Assembly (NCBI GenBank): GCA_021153185.1
Contig: JAGKTY010000007.1
Span: 1-64,000 of the forward strand
Direction: 5' to 3'
Origin: Lachnospiraceae bacterium
GTDB taxonomy: Bacteria; Bacillota; Clostridia; Lachnospirales; Lachnospiraceae
Length of the DNA: 64,000 nucleotides
Part shown: positions 1 to 8,314 of the stretch, piece after piece
How positions within the stretch are numbered: the first letter of the stretch is position 1
Layout of the letters: each line of letters starts with the position of its first letter
Notes under the pieces: generated by a model
Database searches by the model: none
What the model saw: only the letters and a program-made list of their open reading frames with translations
Told to the model about the DNA's origin: nothing
Made by a program: the position numbers and the translations under genes

Positions 1-38
1 ATTTATCATATTTAACACTATATTCGCGGAGATGCACT

Positions 39-767
39 ATGATTCGACAAAAACTACTGGAAATCATGGAATATCGAGATATGTCGCAAAGTGATTTGGC
101 GGAGCTGAGCGGCCTATCCATCGACACAATTAAAAATCTTGTTTACGGACGCGTAGCCGATCCAAAATTATCAACAATTTTACCACTTTGCGATGCACTG
201 AATTGCTCGCTTGACTATCTGATTGATCGAAGCGACATTTCTGTTCAGTTACTTCGCGACTTTCCGAAACACTCCATCAATCTCATGCATGCCGTCATTC
301 ACCTGGAATACATGCTGCAGCAAAACCAAACGGCCCCTGAAATTCAGATGCGACCTGTTTTTTATCCAAACACCTTTCCAAGTGACACGATGCAGTTTGA
401 CAGCTGTCACTTAGGATATATGGATGTCTCTGACTTTTTAATATCCTATCCGGGTGAAATATCATGTGGAATTTATATTGAGGGCAATGAGTTATCACCT
501 GTTTACTACTCCGGTGACTGCCTGATGGTCGACTGCTCCCATCACCCGAAGGTAGGACAAATCGGCATCTGGTATCACAATCAGCGTCTCCACATCCGCA
601 AATATTATGAGGATGAACAAGGAGGCGGACTACTCGCCTCGATTTTTCATGCGGGCTTTTTCAATCCGCCTTGCTCTGTCAGAGGCTATGACTGCTTTGG
701 CACAATCGCCGGCGTCTATCGCGGTGAAATCGACTTCGTTCCACCGGGTTTTCACGGCTTACGCTAA
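39..767 (+). CDS. XRE-family repressor with S24-like C-terminal domain
   Basis: Predicted DNA-binding repressor of CI/LexA-like architecture. Residues 1-60 form a helix-turn-helix (recognition region SGLSIDTIKNLVYGR) and residues about 140-235 resemble an S24 peptidase fold. The S24 signature normally reads GDSMxP, but here it reads GNELSP, so the serine nucleophile is replaced by Glu; the lysine region reads HIRKYY. I infer a repressor that cannot cleave itself. A GGAG sits seven bases before the start. The stop lies in a hairpin shared with the convergent LD-carboxypeptidase gene, which it overlaps by 4 bp. Its target is unknown and its promoter is cut by the window edge. Confidence 0.8.
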   Translation: MIRQKLLEIMEYRDMSQSDLAELSGLSIDTIKNLVYGRVADPKLSTILPLCDALNCSLDYLIDRSDISVQLLRDFPKHSINLMHAVIHLEYMLQQNQTAPEIQMRPVFYPNTFPSDTMQFDSCHLGYMDVSDFLISYPGEISCGIYIEGNELSPVYYSGDCLMVDCSHHPKVGQIGIWYHNQRLHIRKYYEDEQGGGLLASIFHAGFFNPPCSVRGYDCFGTIAGVYRGEIDFVPPGFHGLR

Positions 768-791
768 CGTAATTCCATCGTTAGCGTAAGC
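757..791. terminator. Bidirectional hairpin covering both stop codons
   Basis: Perfect 13-bp inverted repeat: arms 757-769 and 779-791 with a 9-nt loop. The stop codons of the repressor (765-767, plus) and the LD-carboxypeptidase (764-766, minus) both lie in the left arm. A T-rich tract follows on the plus strand. It probably ends both convergent transcripts. Confidence 0.75.
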
Positions 792-1801
792 TTATTTCCT
801 TTCGTCTCAATCTCCGCCATACTTCCACAAATCACAGGCATCTGCGGCGGCAGATGTCCGATATCCGCATCCATAATCACAGGCACATGATACTTTCCTG
901 CAGTTTCAAGCACCGCATCATACTGGTTCAGCCCCATGATATCCTGCCCAAACAGCATTGGACGTCCGATGATAAAGCCTTTTGTATACTGAAACCATCC
1001 GGCCTGCTCGAGCTGCCACATTGCACGTCTGATTCCAAACACATTCAGTTCACAGCTTTCCAAAAACCAAATAATTCCATCTTCCTTATACTGCTCTGTA
1101 AACGCCTTTACCCTGTCATAGCTTGTCCCGACGAGATTTGTCAGACAGTCAAGACAACCGCCAAGCAGCCTACCCTTCATAGCCACTGCTTTTGTCTTTG
1201 TTCCCGTCTCATCAAACTGCATCAAAACAGACTTCTCCGTCAGATGGTACGGAACAAACGGATGATCAGCATCCCTTAAACTGTCCTTTTCCCACATCCC
1301 ATAATTTTTGAGTGTCAATTTCTTACCCGTCAGGACGTCCATCGCATCCTGCACGGATTTGTGCCACGGTTCACGGCCAAAGGTCGGTATACACGGTCCG
1401 TAAATGGATGCAACATCACATAGCGTTGTCAGCAAAAACGTCAGGTTTGTATTATCTGAATAGCCCATAAACCACTTTGGGTTTGCTTTTTTTATTGCAT
1501 CAAAGTCTACATACGGCAAAATCTCGCACATGAGTTCCCCACCGCCGCATGACATGAGCACATCATTTTCACCGCTTGTATAAAATGTTGTAAACTCAGT
1601 GCCACAGTTTTGCGGCGTCGAACTGATTCCGACCCCATCATCCGCCTCGCAATTTGGTCCTTCTTTGAGGCGATAGCCCGCTCCAATAAAGCGCTCTCTC
1701 GCATGTGCAAGCCCCGAACAATACGGTTCCGTCTTACATCCAAATGATGGTGCGACAACCCCAATCACGCCACCTTCTTTTAAAAATTCCGGATATCTCA
1801 T
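764..1801 (-). CDS. LD-carboxypeptidase, peptidase family S66 (MccF-like)
   Basis: Serine peptidase of family S66, which trims L,D-bonds in murein tetrapeptides or inactivates microcin C-like peptide-nucleotides. The N-terminal VIGVVAPS strand, the nucleophile in GYSDNT (about Ser115), the Glu of WFLESCE and the C-terminal His of DIGHLPP give the Ser-Glu-His set. I chose ATG 1801 (345 residues) because AAAGGGGGA lies just upstream; the frame stays open a further 16 codons without a ribosome site. It follows the SpoVB-like flippase gene by 10 bp, so a cell-wall role is the better guess, but MccF-like detoxification cannot be excluded. Confidence 0.85.
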   Translation of the reverse strand: MRYPEFLKEGGVIGVVAPSFGCKTEPYCSGLAHARERFIGAGYRLKEGPNCEADDGVGISSTPQNCGTEFTTFYTSGENDVLMSCGGGELMCEILPYVDFDAIKKANPKWFMGYSDNTNLTFLLTTLCDVASIYGPCIPTFGREPWHKSVQDAMDVLTGKKLTLKNYGMWEKDSLRDADHPFVPYHLTEKSVLMQFDETGTKTKAVAMKGRLLGGCLDCLTNLVGTSYDRVKAFTEQYKEDGIIWFLESCELNVFGIRRAMWQLEQAGWFQYTKGFIIGRPMLFGQDIMGLNQYDAVLETAGKYHVPVIMDADIGHLPPQMPVICGSMAEIETKGNKLTLTMELR

Positions 1802-1811
1802 ATGTCCCCCT

Positions 1812-3434
1812 TTAGTTCTTATATATTTTTGCTGCCAGCGTTCTTCCACCCGGCAACTGTTTCATTTCTTCCTTCGTAATCAAACCAAGCTTTATCACAA
1901 AAGCAAAATACACCCCCATACTTACCACGATCGAAACGGCTGTTGCGACAAGCATAGGCATCCCCACTCTGAATAACCCTTCATAGATGACGTATGTAAA
2001 AACACCCATCAATAAAGAAGCAAGAAGCGGCTTTCCAAACAAATTCATCAGTTCAAACCGATACCCTACCTTTCTGGCGATTTGAACACAATTCAGCACA
2101 CATACAACGAGCGGGAATGTCACATTTGCAATCACAAGTGCGTATACAGACAGGTCCGTAAAATATAAAAGTCCCGAAAGAAGCGCAATATGAATCACAA
2201 GAGAAACCGCACTGTGCTTAAGCGGCAATTTCATGTAATCATTTCCCTGTAAAATGGCTGTTGTAATAGATGAAAGTGCATAAAATACAATGGCGCTTGA
2301 ACCAAACAACAGCAAATTGGAAGCAACTGTCTGATAGGTTGTCAGTTTAAAAAACAACAGCTTAATAATCGGCGTGGAAAGAATCGTCATACCGACCATG
2401 CACGGAAAAGCAATCAGCATGTTGAGCTTTAAAACCATCGTGATCTTCTCATGAAGCTCGCCCGTCTCGCCGCGCGTCTTGGATGCAACCATACTCGGAA
2501 TGGTTGAGCTTGCCATTGCAGTTGATATGGCCACCGGCAAATTAATCATCTGATTGTACTGTGTATTGAAAACACCTTGCAGTGAGCTTGCGATTTCCTC
2601 CGGCACACGCTTTAAGGCACAAATATTACCGTACAATATGTCATCAATCGTATAACCGATCTGATAAATCGTCTGACTGAGGATAACGGGAATCATTGTG
2701 AAAATAATCGCCTTATAAATCAGTTTGTGTTCTTCAAGCGCTTCCTCCGTATCTTCTGTTCCCATATCATCCTGTCTCGTCACAAGATACAAAATCACAA
2801 AATAGACAAGTGCGATCATCGCACCCATGAGTGTACCCATCGTGCCTCCCGCGGCACCATAAGCATATACCATGTCGCTGCCTGCATACAGTTTGATGAA
2901 TCCATAGGATGCCACCACACTGACAATGGCATTCATAATCTGTTCAAGCACCTGCGAAACAGCCGTCGGCACCATATTATGATGCCCCTGGAAATATCCC
3001 CTAAACGCACCAAGCAGCGCGACTACAAGTGTGGTCGGTGCCAAAATGCGAAGCGGTTTTGACAAGCCCTGCCGCTTATATAAGCCTTCGAGTAAGTCCG
3101 CGCCAAAATAAAGTGCCAGACAAGCAAGCAGTCCCATAAATACTGCAAAGAAAAACGCATCCCGAAATACCCGTTTGGCATTCTGTTTTTCTCCTTTTGC
3201 AAGCCTCGCAGCAACAAGCTTTGACACCGCAAGCGGCATACTATAAGAAGAAAGTGTTAATGCGATATTATAAATACCAAATGCAACTGTATATACACCA
3301 TTGCCGCGGTCCCCGAGCAGATTGCTCATCGGAATGCGGTAAATAAACCCAATTATTTTGGTCAGAATTCCTGCACCCGCAAGAATACTTCCCTGAATCA
3401 AAAATGATTTTTTCGCTTGTTTGTGTTTGCTCAT
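1812..3434 (-). CDS. SpoVB/MurJ-type polysaccharide flippase
   Basis: Multidrug/oligosaccharidyl-lipid/polysaccharide (MOP) superfamily protein of 540 residues with about 14 hydrophobic segments. It starts MSKHKQAKKSFLIQG, as in SpoVB-family proteins that flip lipid-linked peptidoglycan precursors during cortex formation; vegetative MurJ-like function is equally possible. The RGNGVYTVA and FRGYFQGHHNMVPTA motifs are typical of the family. ATG 3434 is supported by GGGAG seven bases upstream; the open frame runs 51 codons further upstream without support. It is co-transcribed with the LD-carboxypeptidase gene. Confidence 0.85.
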   Translation of the reverse strand: MSKHKQAKKSFLIQGSILAGAGILTKIIGFIYRIPMSNLLGDRGNGVYTVAFGIYNIALTLSSYSMPLAVSKLVAARLAKGEKQNAKRVFRDAFFFAVFMGLLACLALYFGADLLEGLYKRQGLSKPLRILAPTTLVVALLGAFRGYFQGHHNMVPTAVSQVLEQIMNAIVSVVASYGFIKLYAGSDMVYAYGAAGGTMGTLMGAMIALVYFVILYLVTRQDDMGTEDTEEALEEHKLIYKAIIFTMIPVILSQTIYQIGYTIDDILYGNICALKRVPEEIASSLQGVFNTQYNQMINLPVAISTAMASSTIPSMVASKTRGETGELHEKITMVLKLNMLIAFPCMVGMTILSTPIIKLLFFKLTTYQTVASNLLLFGSSAIVFYALSSITTAILQGNDYMKLPLKHSAVSLVIHIALLSGLLYFTDLSVYALVIANVTFPLVVCVLNCVQIARKVGYRFELMNLFGKPLLASLLMGVFTYVIYEGLFRVGMPMLVATAVSIVVSMGVYFAFVIKLGLITKEEMKQLPGGRTLAAKIYKN

Positions 3435-3656
3435 ATTTTCTCCCACATCAAAGGCAATCATGCCTTCATGCAATACTTCTTTCCATTGTATCGTTTTGTT
3501 GACAAAAAAGCAACCCTGCACGCATGCCCGGGCGCCCACTGGCTTGGTTAAACATCTCAAATTTGGCCTTTTTAAATAAGCCATCAATCTTGTATAGTAA
3601 GATATGTATGTATTTCTTTACATCATTTAAACAATAATGCTTTATGAGGAGCGCTT

Positions 3657-4484
3657 ATGTCACATAATCATCAAAAGAAAATCGCATTAATCAATGATTT
3701 ATCCGGATTCGGCCGTTGTTCCATCGCAGTGGAGCTTCCGATTATTTCCATGCTGAAGGTTCAGTGCTGCCCGGTTCCGACTTCGATTTTCACAAATCAT
3801 ACAGGCTTTGAAAGCTTTTACTATTCCGATTACACAAAACACATGCCGCATTTCATCGACGAATGGAAAAAACTTGATTTACGCTTTGACGGCATCTGCT
3901 CCGGCTTTCTTGGAAGTGAACGCCAGATTGATTTCGTACGTGATTTTATCGGTGCGTTTAAAACGGAACGAACGCAGGTCATTATCGACCCCGTGATGGG
4001 CGATTACGGAAAGCTCTACCCGACCTACAGTCCAAAGACAAGCAAGCGGATGAAGCAGCTTGTTGAACTATCCGATATCATTACACCTAATTTGACAGAG
4101 GCATGTATTTTGACGGAACGAACCTACCATGACAAATGGCACATCAGGGATTTGACCACGCTCGCGGAAGAGCTGAGCGGTATGGGTCCGCAAAAAATCG
4201 TCATCACAGGCATCATCCAGGGTGGCTACATCGCCAATTTCTGCTTTGAAAAGGGGTGCGAGCCACATATTATCCGCTGTGAAAAAACAGGTACACAGCG
4301 TTCCGGCACCGGTGATATTTTCTGCTCGATTATCGCTGCCGATGCAGTCAACAACGTGCCGTTTCAGGACAGCGTCAAAAAAGCAACGCGCTTTGTCAAA
4401 AAATGTATTGCAAAATCGATTGCATTAGACATACCGGTTACAGATGGTGTATGCTTTGAAGAAGTATTATATTCACTGAAATAG
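3657..4484 (+). CDS. Pyridoxamine/pyridoxal kinase
   Basis: Ribokinase-superfamily kinase that phosphorylates pyridoxamine or pyridoxal with ATP, giving PLP precursors in the cytoplasm. Visible motifs are the N-terminal DLSGFGRCS substrate loop, IIDPVMGDYG, ITPNLTEA and the C-terminal anion-hole/catalytic-Asp motif RSGTGDIF. The length of 275 residues matches the Firmicute family. GAGGAG precedes the start. The radical SAM gene begins 8 bp downstream, so the two are likely co-transcribed. A pyrimidine kinase (ThiD) is the main alternative, but the PVPTSIFTNHTGF region fits PdxY-like enzymes better. Confidence 0.85.
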   Translation: MSHNHQKKIALINDLSGFGRCSIAVELPIISMLKVQCCPVPTSIFTNHTGFESFYYSDYTKHMPHFIDEWKKLDLRFDGICSGFLGSERQIDFVRDFIGAFKTERTQVIIDPVMGDYGKLYPTYSPKTSKRMKQLVELSDIITPNLTEACILTERTYHDKWHIRDLTTLAEELSGMGPQKIVITGIIQGGYIANFCFEKGCEPHIIRCEKTGTQRSGTGDIFCSIIAADAVNNVPFQDSVKKATRFVKKCIAKSIALDIPVTDGVCFEEVLYSLK

Positions 4485-4492
4485 GAGGAATT

Positions 4493-5095
4493 ATGGAACT
4501 ATTATATAAAGTACACAACAATCTTTACGTGAATCTCACGAACAAATGCCCTTACGCCTGCACATTCTGTTTGCGGCAGACAAAGGACCGCATGGGCGAT
4601 TCTGATAGTCTTTGGTTAAAAGACGGAGACCCGACAGCCGAAATGGTCATTGCAGAATTTGACAAATTTGATATGTCACAGTATCAGGAAGTTGTATTTT
4701 GCGGATTCGGTGAGCCGACCGAAGCATTTGACGTCTTAAAAGAAGTGGCCCGTTTTGTAAAAGATACGTATCATATGCCAATCCGTATCAACACAAACGG
4801 CGCCGGAAACCTCATAAACGGCCGTGATATCACACCGGAACTTGCGGGGCTGATTGATACTGTTTCCATCAGTTTAAACAGCCCACATGCAGATACCTAC
4901 CACAAGCTTGTCCGTTCCAAATTCGGTGATCAGTCGTTTGATGCGATGCTCGATTTTGCACGTCGCGCCAAACAATACGTTCCAAACGTTGTCATGACAA
5001 CAGTAGAAACGACCATACCAAAAGAAGACGAAGCGCTCTGCGCCAAAATCTGTGATGACCTTGGAGTCACATACCGCATTCGTCCTTTTGAATAA
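4493..5095 (+). CDS. Radical SAM protein of the TatD-associated family
   Basis: Short (200-residue) radical SAM enzyme with the 4Fe-4S motif CPYACTFC near residue 19, the GFGEPT glycine-rich SAM contact and the INTNGAG strand. It lacks extra C-terminal cluster cysteines. The family is known as the TatD-linked radical SAM group, whose substrate is unsettled; no tatD gene is in view here. AGGAGG precedes the ATG. It follows the pyridoxamine kinase gene by 8 bp and ends 1 bp before the convergent MATE gene. Confidence 0.8.
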   Translation: MELLYKVHNNLYVNLTNKCPYACTFCLRQTKDRMGDSDSLWLKDGDPTAEMVIAEFDKFDMSQYQEVVFCGFGEPTEAFDVLKEVARFVKDTYHMPIRINTNGAGNLINGRDITPELAGLIDTVSISLNSPHADTYHKLVRSKFGDQSFDAMLDFARRAKQYVPNVVMTTVETTIPKEDEALCAKICDDLGVTYRIRPFE

Positions 5096-5096
5096 A

Positions 5097-6449
5097 TCAG
5101 TTGCCCTGCGGGGTTTCTTTTTCCATTTGTTTTAGGTTCTTTGCTGCCTTAATATATGCAGCTGCCAAAAAGATGGTCATGACAACCCAGCTGATCGGCT
5201 CTGTGAGTGCCACTCCAAAATATCCGAGTGCCGGCACCAAAAAGGCTGCCGAAAGAATTTTGAGCGCCATCTCAACAAAGCTTGTAAAGACCGGCATAAA
5301 CTTCTTGCCGATTCCCTGCAAGGTACACCGCAGCGTCAAAAGCGGTCCAAGCACATAATAGAACACAACACTGATTTTGGTATACAAAAGGCTCGCATTA
5401 ATGATCTCAGGATTATCACTGCTGACAATCCATTGAAGAATGGGCCTTGCAAACAGGAATGAAAAAATCACAAGACCTGTCGTCATAATGGTCTGCATGA
5501 GTAACGACTGCTTTAATCCCTTTCGGATCCTTCCATACTCTCCTGCTCCCATATTTTGACTGCTAAAGGTCGTCATCGCAAGTGCCACACAATACAAAAT
5601 CACATTCAGAATTCCAAAGATTTTGCGCGCCGCCGTATGCGCTGTTACAATCGTACTTCCAAGCGTGTTGATTGCACTTTGTAAAAACACGGAACCAAGA
5701 TTGACAATGCATGACATCATTGCCATGGCAAGCCCGGTGGACAACAGTTCTCCATAAATCTGACCATCATATGAAAACTCCGCCCTCCCCGGCAATACGA
5801 CAGAAAATTTCTTCCATATAATCGTCAGGCAAAGCACCCCGGAAAGCAGCTGCGAAATAATGGTCGCATACGCAGCACCCTGAATACCGAATGGCAGAAT
5901 TGCAACAAACAGGTAATCCAGTCCGATATTGACAAATACCGAAATGATCAGACAAATGACCGGTGTCTTACTGTCTCCTAATCCCCTCAAAATATTGGCA
6001 CACATATTATAAAGTGCACTAAACAAAATACCGGCGAGAATGATCCGTATATAACTGACCGCATCGACCATCAAATCCTGCGGTGTCCCGAGAAGATGCA
6101 GTATTTTTTCGATGAATAGCTCCGATAAAATAAGCAGTATCGTTCCAAGTCCCATCGTGAGCACAATGGTTCCCGCAACATTCTTTTTCAATTTCTCATA
6201 ATTCTGCGCGCCAAAGCTTGCAGCAATCGGAATGGAAAAGCCTTGCGTCATACCGATCAGAAATGCAATGATGGATGTAAAAATATCATTGGTTGCACCA
6301 ACCGCTCCAAGTGCCTTGGTGCTGACATATGCACTCACAATTTTGGAATCCGCCAGATTATAAAAATTCTGACAGACATACCCGATCATCAGCGGAATGG
6401 CAAATTGTAAAATAACCTTCCAAGGACTGCCCTTTGTTAATTCTTTCAT
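5097..6449 (-). CDS. MATE-family efflux transporter
   Basis: Twelve-helix cation-coupled multidrug/toxin exporter of 450 residues in the inner membrane. The N-terminal half has the family pattern PLMIGYVCQNFYNLADS and IPIAASFGAQN, and the second half repeats it (FSSQNMGAG). GAGGAAAT precedes the start. It appears monocistronic, between a convergent radical SAM gene and the AlkD-like gene. Substrate cannot be told from sequence. Confidence 0.9.
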   Translation of the reverse strand: MKELTKGSPWKVILQFAIPLMIGYVCQNFYNLADSKIVSAYVSTKALGAVGATNDIFTSIIAFLIGMTQGFSIPIAASFGAQNYEKLKKNVAGTIVLTMGLGTILLILSELFIEKILHLLGTPQDLMVDAVSYIRIILAGILFSALYNMCANILRGLGDSKTPVICLIISVFVNIGLDYLFVAILPFGIQGAAYATIISQLLSGVLCLTIIWKKFSVVLPGRAEFSYDGQIYGELLSTGLAMAMMSCIVNLGSVFLQSAINTLGSTIVTAHTAARKIFGILNVILYCVALAMTTFSSQNMGAGEYGRIRKGLKQSLLMQTIMTTGLVIFSFLFARPILQWIVSSDNPEIINASLLYTKISVVFYYVLGPLLTLRCTLQGIGKKFMPVFTSFVEMALKILSAAFLVPALGYFGVALTEPISWVVMTIFLAAAYIKAAKNLKQMEKETPQGN

Positions 6450-6539
6450 CTCATTTCCTCACGTATTTCTTTACAGGTTCAACTTTTTGTAACCCATACT
6501 CTTTTATAATATAACCATTTCGGTTTATCCTATCACGGC

Positions 6540-6569
6540 AAAACAAAATACGCCATGCGGCGTATTTTA
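6540..6569 (-). terminator. Terminator after the AlkD-like gene
   Basis: Ten-base-pair stem (6545-6554 with 6559-6568, loop of four) that overlaps the alkD-like stop codon and is followed on the minus strand by a T-rich tract. Confidence 0.75.
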
Positions 6570-7247
6570 TTTTTTGCGCAGTGTGCGCAAATATTCTTTT
6601 GTTTCCCGATCAATGCGGTTGCTTTCCACCGCCTTTTGGATCGCCTTATTGTGCGTAAAAGGCTCCAATACGCCCTGCTCGTAATACCCGATCGTTGCAT
6701 CGTACTGTTTTGCAAGTGCCGTGGCAAAATACCAGGCAACCATCATTTTGACGTAATAATGTTCAGAATGCACCTCGGAAACCATCTGCAACTGTTCTAC
6801 GCAGAATGCATCATCCAGATAAAAGGTCATGAGCATCTCAATACCAAACCGAACCGTAAACGGTTCGCTGCTTAGTATCCACCGTTTAATATGCAAAAAT
6901 AGTGCATCCAAATGTTTGCCAAACACCTTAGGCCGAATCATGTCGCACGTTGCCCAATTGTCGACATACGGCAAAAACAAATCAATCTGCCGGATACATT
7001 CCTCAAAGTTTTTGATACGCTCGATCAAAAAGCCATGCAAATTGTTTTCTTCATAGTACTGATGCGGCAGCTCTTTCATAAACGCCTGCACATCACCTGT
7101 TTTTTCAAATTCCTTTGCATACTGCCGAAGTAGCGGTGTCCTTACTCCGATAATGGTCTCCGGATTGATTGTCGGCATCAGCCTGCTATGAAATTCCCGA
7201 TAAGACAAATCCTGCAGTTCAAACAGTTTTTGGGTCACTTCCTGCAT
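6567..7247 (-). CDS. AlkD-like DNA alkylation repair protein
   Basis: HEAT-like-repeat DNA glycosylase family that removes bulky or N3/N7-alkylated purines. The 226 residues contain the family hallmark DNWATCDMI with the catalytic Asp/Trp region, TVRFGIEMLM and VKMMVAWYFA. AAAGGAAA precedes the ATG. The gene lies 24 bp downstream of a 99-bp dispersed repeat that has replaced the end of the upstream HD-GYP gene, so its present promoter context may be new. Confidence 0.88.
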   Translation of the reverse strand: MQEVTQKLFELQDLSYREFHSRLMPTINPETIIGVRTPLLRQYAKEFEKTGDVQAFMKELPHQYYEENNLHGFLIERIKNFEECIRQIDLFLPYVDNWATCDMIRPKVFGKHLDALFLHIKRWILSSEPFTVRFGIEMLMTFYLDDAFCVEQLQMVSEVHSEHYYVKMMVAWYFATALAKQYDATIGYYEQGVLEPFTHNKAIQKAVESNRIDRETKEYLRTLRKK

Positions 7248-7270
7248 CGTTTTTCCTTTCGCAAATCAAA

Positions 7271-7369
7271 AACAGAGACGAGATACGCTTTGCGAATCTC
7301 GCTCTGATTAGCAGTCGTCAAATGTCCATTCATGCAAGCATGATGTCCATTTTCCTCGTTGCCATAACA
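7271..7369. repeat. 99-bp dispersed repeat, copy A
   Basis: Identical at 97 of 99 positions to 38808-38906, same orientation. It contains two hairpins: arms CGAGAT/ATCTCG with CGC/GCG inside them, and TCATGC/GCATGA around AA. On the minus strand it supplies the last 12 codons and the stop of the HD-GYP gene. No transposase ORF and no clear target duplication are visible. Confidence 0.9.
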
Positions 7370-8289
7370 TAGACATCGGCAATTGCTACAATCTGTGCCG
7401 AAAGCGGAATTTCTTCTCCCTTGAGCCCGTCCGGATAGCCTCTGCCGTCATAGCGTTCATGATGGTGACGGCAAATTTCATAGCTTATTTTTCCATACTC
7501 GTCATCCCAGACATTCTTGATGCTCTTTAATATCTCGGCGCCCTTCGTCGTATGAGCCTTCATATATTCAAATTCTTCTTTGGTCAGTCTTCCCGGCTTC
7601 ATAAGAATTTCATCCGGGATGGCAATCTTACCGACATCGTGAAGTGCGCTGGCAGAAACAATAATCTCTGCCTTCTGTGGTGTGAGCTCATACTCCGGGA
7701 ATTCCCTCATCAGGCATTGCACCAAAATTTTGGTGTAGTCCTTCACGCGCGCAATGTGCTCTCCGCTCTCCAAATTACGGTACTCAACGACCGTACCCAA
7801 AATATCAATGACATTTGAACGGCTTTGCTTCAGTTGTTCTGCCTGCTGCAGCAGCACACGGTACTGCTTGCGCAGCGTCTCAGTCTGTCGCTCCACCTTT
7901 TGCTCTAACTCATTTTGTGTCTGAAACAATGACACCACATTATTCACACGTATTTTGACAATGCGGTTGTTAAACGGTCTATGTACAAAATCGGTAACAC
8001 CGAGTTCAAAGCATTCCTCCTCAGTCCCAATCGCATTGTCGGTACTGATAATAATAATGCCGATGTTCTTACTCCAAGGGATTGTTTGTAATCTTCTGAG
8101 CACATCAAAACCATCCACTTCGGGCAAATCAAGCATCAACACGACGATTTCTTCATGCCGCTCTTCCAAAATCGCAAGCGCTTCCGTACCGTTTTCAGCA
8201 TGCAAAATCTCATATTCATCGCAGAGCATCTCTGTCAGGATATCTCTGTTAATCGCCACATCATCTACAATTAATATTTTATTTCTCAT
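7330..8289 (-). pseudogene. HD-GYP response regulator, C-terminally truncated by a repeat
   Basis: Receiver domain at residues 1-120 (DD pair in ILIVDDV, phospho-acceptor in LMLDLPEVDG), a coiled coil around 125-165, then an HD-GYP cyclic-di-GMP phosphodiesterase domain with ALHDVGKIAIPD and RGYPDGLKGEEIP. The HD-GYP domain normally continues past AIADVYDAL for 40-60 residues. Here the match stops at AIADVY and continues VMATRKMDIMLA, which is encoded inside the 99-bp repeat. Most metal ligands are present but the final helices are gone, so activity is doubtful. AGAGGAGAATGG precedes the ATG; the FapA-like gene ends 25 bp upstream, indicating an operon. Confidence 0.8.
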
Positions 8290-8314
8290 CCATTCTCCTC
8301 TTGCCTAGAATTGA

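Noticed and set aside
854..1279. 141-codon ORF opposite the LD-carboxypeptidase gene
   Set aside because: Antisense shadow; the minus-strand protein has the complete S66 catalytic set.
5095..5125. Terminator in CCCTGCGGGG between the radical SAM and MATE genes
   Set aside because: The stem is only three to four pairs and lies inside the MATE coding end; too weak to call.
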